Source of the DNA: Ampelomyces quisqualis
Taxonomy: Eukaryota > Ascomycota > Dothideomycetes > Pleosporales > Phaeosphaeriaceae
DNA length: 64,000 bases
Direction: 5' to 3'
Assembly: GCA_018398575.1 (NCBI GenBank)
Contig: JAGTXZ010000003.1
Span: 806,001-870,000 of the forward strand
A model generated the notes under the pieces. It saw only the letters and a list, made by a program, of their open reading frames with translations, ran no database searches and had not been told where the DNA came from. Position 1 is the first letter of the stretch, and every line of letters begins with the position of its first letter. The position numbers were made by a program, and so were the translations under genes. Positions 11,616 through 23,130 of the stretch are shown here, piece by piece.

Positions 11616-14061
11616 GGTGAGGAGACGTGTATTCGAGATTCGAGATGGCGGTGCTTAGAATCGTTTGGCAGGGGCATCAAGGTTCGAGACAAAGATGCTG
11701 AGAAAGCTGTGGCAGGGGTGACATGAAAAGGTGAATTCACCCGTGGGGTGCAGTCTTATTCAGTCTCGCGAGGCCAAGCCCCACCACTCGGGAATCCAGC
11801 GATCCGCGTGTTGTGAATGAAATCTCGTCGTCAGATAGACTCTGCACAGCAAGCTAGCCCGACTTGCCGCAAGTGGTAGCAGGCCAGTACGATTCTGAGT
11901 CGAATCTCGGCTTAGCACGAGAGCAACTGCCGCCTGTGATGGTTGTTACACGGAACTCAGCCCCATCTCGCCTGTCGAAAGTTTAGATACAGTGATATTA
12001 CTGTTTCCTGTGCGGCTTGTTCTGGCTCGCTGCCATACCTACCTAGGTGGTCCTTGTTGCATGTCGCCCCACCACCCATCTCAACTCCACCAAACATCGG
12101 TAAAAAGCATTCATCTACCGACAGCGTACCGCCAAATAGTCGAAGATGATGATCGTTTGTATGCTCTCTCCTTAATTTCGAAAGCACGCGGTTGAAGACG
12201 TCGCCCACAGCGCGGTGACTGTACCTCTTCGGAACGTCTGCAAATCCACCGCAAGTTGTGTTTGGGCGCTTCCCGGTCCGTATTCCGAATTCCGAGGTCG
12301 ATTGTCCAACTCTCCCAGGTGTCATGCGTCGACTTGCAGCATCTAAAATCCAGTGATCAATTTGGGTAAATGGGGCTCAAAATTAAGCTACCTTCTCAGC
12401 CACGTGCACCACCCAGCTATTCTTGGTACTTACAGAATGTGATCTCAACGTACAAAGTATGCGGGTAATCCGGGGAGTGGGGTGTCTGAGACTAGATCTG
12501 CATCTGGCGGTCTACAGGAGCAAGCTCAGAATATTTCGAAACATTTGGCCATGGCACATTCAGAATGAAAGCGCGTATCGTCGCCCGATCGGTATTCACA
12601 TCACACGCGCACGCGGCTACCTTTCGTGTCATCTGCGGAACCGCATGAGAATGGCGTATATCCACGTAACGCAAGATCGTAGAGCTCGTCCATGATACTA
12701 CCATTGGGCACCGAAGCCACGGGACGAGCGTAACCCGAAAAGCGCGTCATGGGACGCTGACTTTCGCGCCACACTCAGCGCGATGGCATAGGCTACAGAA
12801 TGAAACCATCGCCTGACACAAATCAATACATCTCGAATTCTCGAACAATCTCGGTCCGCCGGTACTTGAAAGTGTATGCTGTTTTGTTGGCGTGGTGTCT
12901 GACCCTGTTACATTCGGCTTAGCGTCGTAATCTCCATCGATATATTGGCCTGTCACGTGTATTAGCAAGACTTGGCTATGCTTATTCGAACGCGGAGGAG
13001 GCGTCAATACACTACGTGAGGGTGGCTTGCTTGCATTAGCAGCGATCATCTCAGCTCATCCGTGGGGTGAATTCCTGGGGCGGATCGCTCGAGTCTTCCA
13101 TGGCTGGTCTAGTGCGGCTCCTTGGATCGCGGTGCGTGGGCGCCATCGGAGGTACTTGGGTACATTGATTGAGATATCGTGCTAGACGACTTGGTATTTG
13201 TGGGTTGATGTCGGAAGCCTCTCCCGTAGTCCTTCGTGCGATGTGGTTGCTCATCTACAATCGTTGAGATGAAAGAGGCGCAAAGATGCCCGTGTCGATT
13301 GCGCTCTACTTACAGCCTCACCGTCTTGCGAGCACTACGCTCATCCCCTAGCGGCCGGAGATATCGCTGGCCGTACGTCGAGGCAGTAACGAAGCGCCAC
13401 AAGTTCGCTCGTTCAAAGCGACGGTATCTCGTACCGCTATTACCGTAGAAGTCCGCATAGTGAGGTTTGCGAGCATACGACAGCAGTATTGGTACATGCC
13501 TAGAGTGCGGTTTGGACGCAGATCAAGTGCAAAAGATTGGGGAAGATAGGAGGTGTCTCCGCTCCGTTTCCCACCAAAGGATGCGCTATAACCTAGGCAA
13601 CCTATCAAGCACTCCGCTCCGGGCACTCGCTTCACCCGCAACCGACCACCAAGAAACCCCATGTTGGAATTTGAATGCAATTTCGTGTTGAATACTTCCC
13701 TATTGAAATTCTCACGAAATGATCGGTCGCAGCGGCAGAGCACCTGCCTCGTACTATCGCACCACGGTGTTTTGCCATACTTGTCGCAAAGGCCAATCAT
13801 AATGACAAGCATGTATAATGTATTAATTCGTTACTTGATAACCAATAAAAGGACAGTCGTGAAAATATCGTAAAAAATAAATGTACTGCAAACAGATACG
13901 AGAAAGGCAGATGTGCTTCAAAACAAGCGCGCTCAGTCCTGCACTAGGACAACGCTGGGGGTATCAAGGAAGAAAAGAACAGCAAAAGAGGCCGACGAAG
14001 GGCTATGCGGCCGAGAAAGCGAGAAGGAAAGTAGCGGGGTTCAAACATGTACCGTCAAATG
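11616..14061. other. 2.4-kb intergenic region, no convincing gene
   Basis: This lies between the tmpA start and the HET gene stop. A 122-codon minus-strand frame at 11957-12325 and others at 12747-13049 and 13348-13812 have no recognisable features and are probably chance. Positions 13790-13880 are AT-rich and may be the 3' UTR of the HET gene. Confidence 0.45.
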
Positions 14062-16466
14062 TCAGACGAGCCGGAAGTCTTGCTCGCCAAAGCACTCGTC
14101 CAGAGCTTCTCCGTCCATCTTGCCGTAGATGTAAGCTTCGCCAATGAATTGGTATTCGGTCATGTCTTCGGAAGAATTGTACGTTGGCCTCAGTAAGACG
14201 GGCACACTGCACCCAAACAAGATGACGATGATGTCTCCGACTTCAGTCTTGGGGGGCGAAAAGCCAACGAGCTGGTCCTGGTTTTGACAAGGCGTGCCTT
14301 GGATGAAAGATCGATTCCATGTTACGCCCTTGACTCGCTTGAGGTACGCTTGCATGATACTATCTTGGCCGGGCTTGCTGCTTATGTGAAGTATCTTGTC
14401 GATATTGATGTGGCCGTTGTTCGACTGATATGCCAATATGCTTTGGCAAGCACTTTTGTACCATGATGGGGTAGGCTTGCCCTCGGGGCCCCGGTCGGCT
14501 ACAAGAGTCTGCCAGAGTTGGTCAGGTACCTCGGGTATGGTAGTTGCATTCTTGTCGAAAGACCAGCCTAGGCGCACAAGACACTCTTTTGTGATGATCC
14601 CATCAGGAAAGGGGTCTGTGTGGAAGGATACTGTGCCTATCTTAACACCCCGCACCAGGATCGACATGTCATGCTCGATCGCCAACGGTGAAGCGGAGCC
14701 CGAGTGATGGCCCTGTGGATTCGCAGTACGTTTCTTCGGAAATTGAACTACCGATGTCCTGTAAGTGCCGCCCTGTCCAGAAGCGTAGTAGTTGTGATCA
14801 TCAGGAAGGCCAACAAAGCTATCTCCTGCCTGTCGACCGTTAAAGCCATCTTCCCCTTTGCCCCAGGCAGAGTCTTCCACAAATTGAATCCAAGAAGGGA
14901 GTTCCACAAGCTGAGGAGTCGTGGGCAACCGCGTCTTTCGTTCCTTGAGAGCCCAAAATCGGCAAAGAATGTCCAGAGTCTTTGAACTCGTTGCAACCCA
15001 TTCAACAAAGTCCCTATATACCTCAAAGAGATCCTTTCCGTAGTCCGGAGCTGGCACTAATTTAGCTGCCTCGGAGTCGGGTCGGTTGAGTTCTCGAGAG
15101 ATGTTTCTCAAGGCATTGATTGTGTCGCGCGGATCAGATGTGTCGAAGCCCGAGAGTGAGCAAACCAAAGTTTCAAGCCCCTTGGTAGATTCACGAACGC
15201 CGTTCTTTTTTGACCGAAACAGAGTGGCGCTCATGTCAACAAGTAGCTTTGCTCCCAGGTGTTTGATCCTGAACATCGATTCGTCATCACAGGTCCGTCG
15301 GTCTGGGTGAGCGGTCGCAAAGTATTTGATGAGTTTCGGTTTCAATGTGTCGAAGTATCTGTCGAAAATGGCAATTGCCGTCTGGAACTCGGTCCATAGA
15401 CAGACATGTTTTCCGCAATGGACTGTCGCAGTTCGCGCCAAGGCAAGCTCTTGAATCACCCATCTACGTGAAAACCTTGAAATTGTCAGCAAGATAGGTG
15501 ATCTTGATGATTGGAAAGCACATACCAGCTCCATCGGAGTAATTCAAACAAACTCGCCCAACTCTTCACATATACCTCGTCCCCTAGCAGCTTTGCATGG
15601 ACGTTGGGGTCGATGACCTTCGGTATGAACGACATAGCCAAGTCTGATACGGGGCTATCTGTCTCTGCATGGTCAGACCCAAGCCATATGCTGACGTTGT
15701 ATGCTTTACTATAGATGAGCGCCATCTTCATCACCTGCTCGTTCTTTTCTTCCTCATCGAATTGGTTGATGCAGATGGCATCCACCCAGAGAGATACAAT
15801 GATGTTTTCGTCTCTCAGGTGCCTGAGTGCTTCAGCAAGGTTCGGCTTGATTGTGATCTTCTTCGGGCGCTTAGCATCTACGACGTCCTCAACCGTACGT
15901 AGCGTGCGGGATCCGGCGTCTTCTTGAACAAAGACGATATTATCGGGTGTTCCCTCGCCCCAGTGATATGAGAGAGCACAGTAAGGGTACTGATCGCTCC
16001 CAACCTGAGCATCGTCGACAGTTATGAGTGACACATACAAGTCGTCTTCGAAATTGCCAGGCTTGAGTAACAACAAACGAACTTGATTGGATGAAATTCG
16101 AGTGTAGCTGTATACCGCGCCAACTTTTCCGAGAGTACTCGCCCACCGTGAACCGTTGGCGATATTGGACTGTGGAATACCTCGTGGCTCTTTCAGTCGA
16201 AGTTTGTTGATTCCAAGCTTCTGCGGCCGAGCCCACGTCTTTCGTAGAAGCTTGACGGGTGGAGAGCGAATTGATGGAGAGACGGAGCGCGCATCAGATG
16301 CTGCAGATTCTGGAGACAGAGGCAAATTGGCCGGAGGATGAACGAAATCATCCGTATGATTGGGGGTATGAGGGCGCTTGGGAGGGCGGACATGATTCTG
16401 TGCCGAGTTCAGTATGGACTTAGGCAGGTCGCTGCCTTGGGTGGTTGTGGGTAGGTATTGTGACAT
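14062..16466 (-). CDS. HET-domain (heterokaryon incompatibility) protein, 784 aa
   Basis: The HET domain family mediates non-self recognition and cell death between incompatible hyphae; the specific role of this one is unknown. Exons are 16466-15526 and 15475-14062. The 50-bp intron (GTATGT...AAG) rejoins a Trp codon in frame. Residues 1-110 are Pro/Ser-rich and disordered. The HET domain spans about 160-330, with the diagnostic blocks Y-C-A-L-S-Y-H-W-G near 162-170 and L-W-V-D-A-I-C-I-N-Q near 226-235, then S-I-W-L-G. After the intron comes R-W-V-I-Q-E-L-A-L-A, also typical. The C-terminal part keeps the usual G-D-I-I-V-I-L-F-G and M-D-G-E pattern. No NACHT, ankyrin or WD repeats are attached. 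It stands alone between gene-poor stretches, a common setting for such accessory genes. Confidence 0.92.
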
Positions 16467-19400
16467 GATGGAGAGGCAATAAACACACTGGTCTAGTCAT
16501 TGACGGAGCGAAATGCTGATCTGCGGTCCAGATATGTGGGGAAAATCGGGGGTTAAATACACCAAGCGTTCTGGGGAATGACTCTTAGCGGAGAGTGCGC
16601 ATGAAACGCAACGAACTTGAACACCCTAATCGTGCATAGCAAGGAACATCGTCGCCACTGCAGGCAACGAGAGAGCGGTGTTATTGGACGCCTCTGGGCT
16701 TGGATGTCCTGCAAAGCACAACATGTTCGACGGAGTCGGGCGCAAATGACTCAATCTATCGTGACATGGCCTGTGCCTGTACGTCCGATACGCTCCCAGT
16801 CAATGCACTGCCTCGAGTCTGGCGGGATGCCTAATCTTGTGCGATCTGGGTTTCATCGAGCAGAGTGAATTGTGGTATGACTGGGGGTTTCCGAGTATCT
16901 TTGCGACTCTGTGTGGGTGAGTACCCCGTGGTTGGCGAGGTCAAGAGGGCTGTGTTTGGTCCTGCGTTGGGCGCAGTTGTGGCGGAGGGCGTCGAAGAGC
17001 CTCGAGAGGGCGATTAGGCAAAGAAGGCTGCAGTGTTACCGGCTGCGATAGCCATGTATCAGGTTTTTCGACCTCCCAGGATTCTCAAAAGAAAACATGT
17101 ACTGGGCAAGCAGCCTACAGGTTACATGATCGAAAAGTGCTGGGGCTGTCGCCGCTCACACCGTGCAACAGTGTGCGAAGTATGGACACAGCCCTGTGGC
17201 TGCATGTACACCGCCAAAACTTGTGTCGCAGACGCTGGCAGAGTACATGCGACAGGATATGCCAGATCCAACTTTTTCTTTGTGAATGAACAGTAGGTGT
17301 GCCTGGTGAAGTCTGTCGCGACGTGAGGTTGATGTTGACAGGCGCGTCGCGCACGGCTGTTCGAGAATGGAAGGCGGGGCTACCTATCCCCGCGATCGAA
17401 CCATAGAGGATCCTAGCGTTGACTAATGTGAGCCGTGACAATGAAGGCCGTGAATTTTTGGCCAAAAGAGCAAAACAGGTGATGCTGCTTTTTTTTTCAA
17501 GAAAAAGCAAAACACTTCCATCCTGCACGGCGTGGATCCTTCTTATGCTACTGATAGCTTGACCGGTGGCAACCAGGCTGAGGCAGATCACTATATTTCA
17601 GGACATGCTCTTCAACCAAGCGGATTGACGGACAATTGAGGTCCTGATTGACGCTGCGCAGGCTGGTGCATCGTCAGGTTTCTTGTGACATATTGTGTAG
17701 CCTAGCGTGCGCCGTGACAGCCGATCCTCCGCAGGCTACGAAGTAGGTGGAAGTTCGTCAGCGGAGAATGTCGACTAAACTCGATGGGAGTGGTATGGAG
17801 AGCATAACGGGTTGGCGAGTACATCTCATCACCTGCAGTACTTTACCTCATGAGTAAGACGAAGGTGTGGGCCGACACTTGAGCATGATTGGGAACAACC
17901 CATCGGTTCATAATGGCACAGACGCTTCACTCACTCTGAGTGAGAGGACTCTAAGACAGCAAACGATTTGTCTTAGCTCACACCTAGATGGATCATGATG
18001 CCCATGACTGCAGACCGCAGGGAGCATTTTGAAGCTAAGGACGGTAACATGGTCCTGCACCTGAAATGTCAGCTAACGTTCTTCTGAAGCACTTCGTTTG
18101 AACATCAGCATCATCGCCAGAAAAGCTCCTCACGCTTTCATGGCCAAGGTGAATTGGTGAGGTTACCCAGCTTCCATGAGATGCCGGAGGGTGGACTACA
18201 TCGCATGACGTGTGATCACTTCATGACCAAAATTACCGAGTCTGGCTTCAGTTGTTGGGCAGCGTCTCTGTATCCTGTGCTATGGTACATCAAGTTGCTC
18301 AGCACTAAAAGAAATACTACGAGACACGTTGCAGTGGTGGATGCGCACTACCTGGAGAATAAAGTTTTCGTTTTCTTCCGGACGCAACGCGGGGAAAGAA
18401 TAGCGAGCCGTGGGCAACAACAAAGTCGACAAAAAATGGGTTGCTTGCGGTGTTTCTGGGGTGGAATGGATTGCCTGCTTGCGGTGTTTGAACTTTGCGG
18501 AGTGGAATCGAGCCATGGGAATGTGGGGTAGTGACATTTCGCCGTTTCGTGTTTTCGTTTCTAGAAAAATCGACAGGTCAGGGATGTCCGTCTTCCAGCG
18601 CATGGCATCGCTCTTGGGCGAATTACGAGGACCTGACGTGAATGCATTGGCATGTCTCTGTCCCTGGGATCTGGCGAAACGTGCGCGCGCGCAAGTCACT
18701 CGAGGAGACGACTCGATGGTCGCCAGTCAGATGGACCTAAGCAGTCGCATGGTTGATGCAAGCATTCTCGTACAGATGCTTTCAGAGAACCAACCATTCA
18801 GCGAATCTTCCACCTAAATCGACCAATTTCTATTCAAAATTCGTCCTGGATTTGGGTAGAAGATTCGGTGGTTCCACTGCTGATCCGTCCATGCTAGCCC
18901 CTTGTACATGGTTCAAACACGCTCCATTGACCAAAACGTCTGAGCTTCCCTGGATCGGCGCTACATCTCGTCATCGAGCTCGTGCGAGATAAAAAGTCTT
19001 CAGTGCACATGGGCCCTTCAATCATGACTTCAACCGTCGTTTCGTAGTTTTCACGTAACCAGAACACGGGTTAGACGTGCTGTGGAGCATGGCCTAGCGT
19101 GCCCCGTGGGAAGGGAGCCGTCCGGTGCGATTCCGTGACATTCGTACCCAAGACGTGGACAAGTCGAGCCAGCCTGTGGCGGCTCGAGGGCGCTGCGGGG
19201 AGGCAGCATGTCGATGTGATTTGTGGTGCGGCGCTGGGTACGGAGTAAGGCGGCCTAAATGACGTGGCATGGTTAGAGCACCGAAGGACTCGGAACTGGG
19301 CGAGGACTAGCGGGCTTGGCGGTGAGGGTCAGCGGGCTTGGGAGTCGGCTGGGGCAAATGCTTGTGGCAGCTTGGACGAAGGCTTGAGACGGCTTGGAGA

Positions 19401-19927
19401 TGGGCCGTTTCTTGGTGCTGGGAACAGCTGTCATGTTCTTTGCAAATCCAAGGACTGTGTAGCTCACGTCCGCTGCGACGTGGTCCCGAAATGCATCCTC
19501 CGGCAACCCTTCGCCGAGCGCAATTCACCCTGACACGGGCCACGGCCTGTCAGTGGCCAAAGAGACCCACTATTGCCGCTGCATTCGCTCTCTCTCTGAG
19601 AGGCTGTCGCCGGCACCTCCACAGCACCGTCGGCCCCGTAGCGCCACGGCGTCAGCCCGCAAAATACGAGATGACATCCCCACAGGTCCGACCGTCATGT
19701 GATGCGCTCACTTCATTACTGTGCCGTGCGGTGCTGGCTTCCGTGCGCCGACATAAAGCGGCCTTGCTTGCCCCTTGCCCTTGCCGACCGCCACCACCGC
19801 TCCCAGGCCTCCCTCCCCAGCTCATCAGCCCCGCGAAGCCCAACATCTGATGCAGACGAGCGCGCGGGAATCTCGTCACTTTTATCACCATCGCTAGTGC
19901 ACGCTCCTGCACCCACGACTACCCACC
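16467..19927. other. 3.5-kb gene-free region
   Basis: The longest gene-free stretch of the window. Frames such as 17115-17591 (-), 18154-18531 (+) and 18280-18699 (-) are low-quality and overlap each other on opposite strands. Near 18436-18500 there is a short imperfect repeat built on TGCTTGCGGTGTTT. The last 300 bases turn pyrimidine-rich and lead into the transporter start at 19928, so they probably form its promoter and leader. Confidence 0.5.
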
Positions 19928-21718
19928 ATGGCTTCTGCCACAGAAGTCCACCCCAAGACGCAGGACCCTGCCCCGGCTGGCCGCCACGCGGACAGCAAGA
20001 ACTCGTCGTCCAACCTCGAGCACCAGCATGCCGAAAACCCCATTGCTGGTGCAACCAGCGACGGCGCCCGCCAGCACTACGAAAAGTACGGCACCCATGA
20101 TCGCTACGAGATCACCGAGGAGGACTGCTATGCCGAGCTCGGCTTCTCGTTCCCGACCTGGAAGAAGTGGACAATCCTCTCCATCATCTTCCTTGTCCAA
20201 GTGAGCATGAACTTCAACACCTCGCTTTACAGCAACGCCATCGGCGGCATCTCTAGGGAATTTAGTGTAAGCGCACAGGCCGCTCGTCTCGGTGCGGCTC
20301 TCTTCCTCATCACATACGCTTTTGGCTGCGAGCTGTGGGCGCCCTGGTCTGAGGAACTCGGAAGATGGCCGGTCCTCCAGCTCAGTTTGTTCTTTGTCAA
20401 CATCTTCCAAATTCCCGTAGGCATCGCGCCCAACTTTGGGACCATCCTTGCATTCCGTTCGCTGGGCGGTCTGTCCACTGCTGGTGGTTCAGTCACGCTC
20501 GCTATGGTTGCCGATATGTGGGAGCCGAGTGAGCAGCAATACGCTGTGGTACGTACTGTCCCACGACACATGCAACAAAGGTACTAATTTTGACTCGAGG
20601 CCTTCATCGTCTTCTCTTCCGTCGGAGGATCAGTTCTCGGCCCAATTGCCGGAGGCTTCGTCGATGAATTTCTCCCATGGCGGTGGAATATCTGGATACA
20701 ACTCATCTTTGGCGGCGCCGTACAAATCGCTCACGCCATCTTTGTGCCAGAGACCCGAACGACCGTCATGATGGACAGGATCGCCAAGAAGCGACGCGCA
20801 GAGGGAGACAAGAGCGGCAAGCCGGTCAATATCTGGGGACCCAACGAGCTCAAGACATTCAAGGAACGCTTCAATGCTCGTGAGATCTTGATCACTTGGA
20901 TGCGTCCATTCCGCATGTTCTTGACCGAGCCCATCGTTCTGGTCTTGTCCCTGCTTTCCGGGTTCTCCGACGCCATCATCTTCATGTTCCTTCAATCGTA
21001 CGCCCTGGTTTTTGAACAGTGGAACTTTTCACCCATCGCTCTCGGACTCACGTTCTGCGCCATCGGTATTGGCTACTTCCTTGCCTGGTTTTCCTTCTTC
21101 CCGGCCATCAAGCGTAACGAGCGTCTGCGCCGCGAACGACCTGGTGATGAGCAGGCCCAGTATGAGTCGCGACTATGGTGGCTTCTTTACACTGCGCCCT
21201 GTCTTCCCATAGGGCTCATAATCTTTGCCTGGACATCAACTGGCCCGCCAATCCACTGGATCGGTCCTCTTATCGGTTCTGCCATCATCGGTATCGCCAA
21301 CTACGCCATCTACATGGCCACCATTGACTACATGATCTGCGCATATGGACCCTACAGTGCTTCGGCGACAGGCGGCAACGGCTGGGCGCGTGACTTCTTG
21401 GCCGGTGTGCTAACCCTCCCCGCAACGCCATTCTTCCAGAACATTGGCGGCAAGAACCATCTTGCGTACGCGTCTACCATTCTCTTTGCCATATCATTAC
21501 TACTGGTGGTCTCTGTCTACGTCATTTACTGGAAGGGTCCTACACTCAGAGCGCGATCTCCCTTTGCCCAGCAATTAAGTGCGGCTCGCGAAGACAATGG
21601 TGGCAGGCGAGTTAGTTCCATACCTGGCCTATATGGCTCCAGGGCCAACTCCCTTACTGGCTCGATCCCGGGCCGAATGTCAAGGCGTGCAAGCGCTACT
21701 CGTGTCAATGCTTATTAG
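19928..21718 (+). CDS. MFS transporter, DHA1 polyamine/drug-efflux type, 579 aa
   Basis: A plasma-membrane proton antiporter of the fungal DHA1 branch that includes polyamine and azole exporters (family knowledge; substrate inferred). Exons are 19928-20548 and 20600-21718. The 51-bp intron (GTACGT...GAG) lies in phase 0 between an Ala-Val pair and A-F-I-V-F. A hydrophilic N-terminus of about 75 residues precedes TM1. Typical blocks are visible: N-F-N-T-S-L-Y-S-N-A, the loop E-E-L-G-R-W-P, G-G-L-S-T-A-G-G-S and V-G-G-S-V-L-G-P-I-A-G-G-F. Twelve membrane segments are plausible and the central loop is basic. The C-terminus has Ser/Arg-rich likely phosphosites. The start context CCCACCATGGC is near ideal. 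Length is normal for the family. Confidence 0.92.
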
Positions 21719-22178
21719 CACAACCCCCGCACGTGACACGCCAGACGGTGCGGTGTGCGCGGTGTGCCACGGAAAGTCGAGGGTGGAAATGGCTCTTTGC
21801 CAATCTCTGCTAGCACTGAGCAGTATTGAGCGCCGGTTGAAGGGGTCGTTTTAGCAACGCCGAATCAACGATAACACCTGACTTGAGAAATTGTCCCCCG
21901 TTCCCGTCTCCCAGCGTGATGCACTCGATTGATATGATTTTCCCGCCAAAGAAACGCTAGTGCCTAAAATAGTCTAGCGTGGTATCCCTTCATCGTCCCA
22001 AGTTGTTCGCGCTGAGGACATTTGCAACTATCGCTATCCCGCACGTAGACTGCCCATGCTAGCGACCGTGATCAATGCGTGGATGCGTGGAAGAACATGT
22101 GAGGACTCAGCCGCAGACGGTTCCCAAAGCTTGCCTGCAACAGCCGCTCCTCTCGATGCATGCATGCAAGATAACCGC
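21719..22178. other. intergenic before the MITE, no gene seen
   Basis: This is the spacer after the polyamine-type transporter. It contains only short frames without protein-like features. It ends in the left 8-bp target duplication of the hAT-like element. Confidence 0.4.
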
Positions 22179-22186
22179 GTCCTGGT
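22179..22186 (+). repeat. left 8-bp target-site duplication of the MITE
   Basis: GTCCTGGT lies immediately before the left terminal inverted repeat and is identical to 22588-22595. Confidence 0.85.
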
Positions 22187-22587
22187 TAGAGATGGGTCGA
22201 TACCGTAAGGGAGCTCAAAATCGTGTATATTCTGTATCGTATCAGATTACTTACTAATCTGATACAGCATACAGTATTGCAACGGTGACCACAATAAGAA
22301 GGCAGTAATTAGTTAGGATCTTTTTACTCTAGCATATTGCCTATTAGCTAACTGTGGTTTACATGCTTCTTTCTCTTTAGACTTTTATCTACCGTATCTG
22401 CTGCAAAGTAACTACCTAACGCATTGAAGAATAAATTGCAGAGGTAGCTACTCTGTAGAGCCTGGTAGCAAAAAATAGTTGGTGCGCAGCTGCAGATACA
22501 AGCTATTGTATCTAAGATTTAGACAGTTGTATATTTAGTATTGTATTGTAACTGTTTCCACTACTGTAGATTAAGAGCCCATCTCTA
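22187..22587. mobile_element. 401-bp non-autonomous hAT-like element (MITE)
   Basis: The element begins TAGAGATGGG and ends with the exact reverse complement CCCATCTCTA. It is flanked by a perfect 8-bp direct duplication, GTCCTGGT, at 22179-22186 and 22588-22595. An 8-bp duplication and terminal repeats of this form are the hallmarks of hAT transposons. The inside is AT-rich and has no coding capacity, so it must have been moved by a transposase encoded elsewhere. It holds an 11-bp perfect hairpin at 22239-22265. The undamaged ends and target duplication suggest a fairly recent insertion. Confidence 0.85.
22239..22265. repeat. 11-bp perfect inverted repeat inside the MITE
   Basis: GTATCAGATTA at 22239-22249 is exactly complementary to 22255-22265, with a 5-nt loop. 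It is a subterminal hairpin within the hAT-like element. Confidence 0.7.
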
Positions 22588-22595
22588 GTCCTGGT
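22588..22595 (+). repeat. right 8-bp target-site duplication of the MITE
   Basis: GTCCTGGT lies immediately after the right terminal inverted repeat and is identical to 22179-22186. Confidence 0.85.
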
Positions 22596-23130
22596 CGAAG
22601 CAATCGAGTCTTAAGCCGACTTCGGGCCGCAGCACCCCATTGGTCCGCTCGACAAGCGTTATCTCTGCATGCACAAGACGTGTTACCTGACCAAAACCAC
22701 CAACCTCCACACCAGCACCCATAAAGGCCTTCTCCACGCCCAGAGCTGAAGTCGTCTCTACCCGCTCGTGAATATGTCGAGTGTCGAATCAACGGTTGCC
22801 AAAAATCCCGAATGCCCTGCCGCCGGCTCTGGGCCGTGGAGTCTTATCAGCACAAGCGGAGAGTCAGCAGCCAAGCGAGCTCACCCGCCTTATGTACAGC
22901 GATCCCTTGGTAGGCCATGTCTAGCCTCAACGTCGCACTATCTGTAGCCAATCAGACGCCTTGATTATGGGCGATTTGGCGTGCGCATTGGAAAATGCTC
23001 GAGATAGCACGCTCGTGCGGTAGAATGAGGGATGTCGTCCAGAGTATAGATACCCCATGCTCCGTCCAAGTGGTCCAAACTTCAAACACTCGTTATCCTC
23101 CGAGCTGAAGTTGCAAATTCGCCCAACATC
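22596..23130. other. intergenic upstream of the urea transporter
   Basis: No gene is seen; the minus-strand frame at 22571-22792 crosses the MITE end and is not protein-like. This stretch is probably the promoter of the urea transporter, which would place the MITE within about 540 bp of its start codon. Confidence 0.45.

Noticed and set aside
11957..12325. 122-codon minus-strand frame
   Set aside because: No recognisable motif, no splice context, and opposite-strand frames overlap it; length alone is not evidence in GC-balanced DNA.
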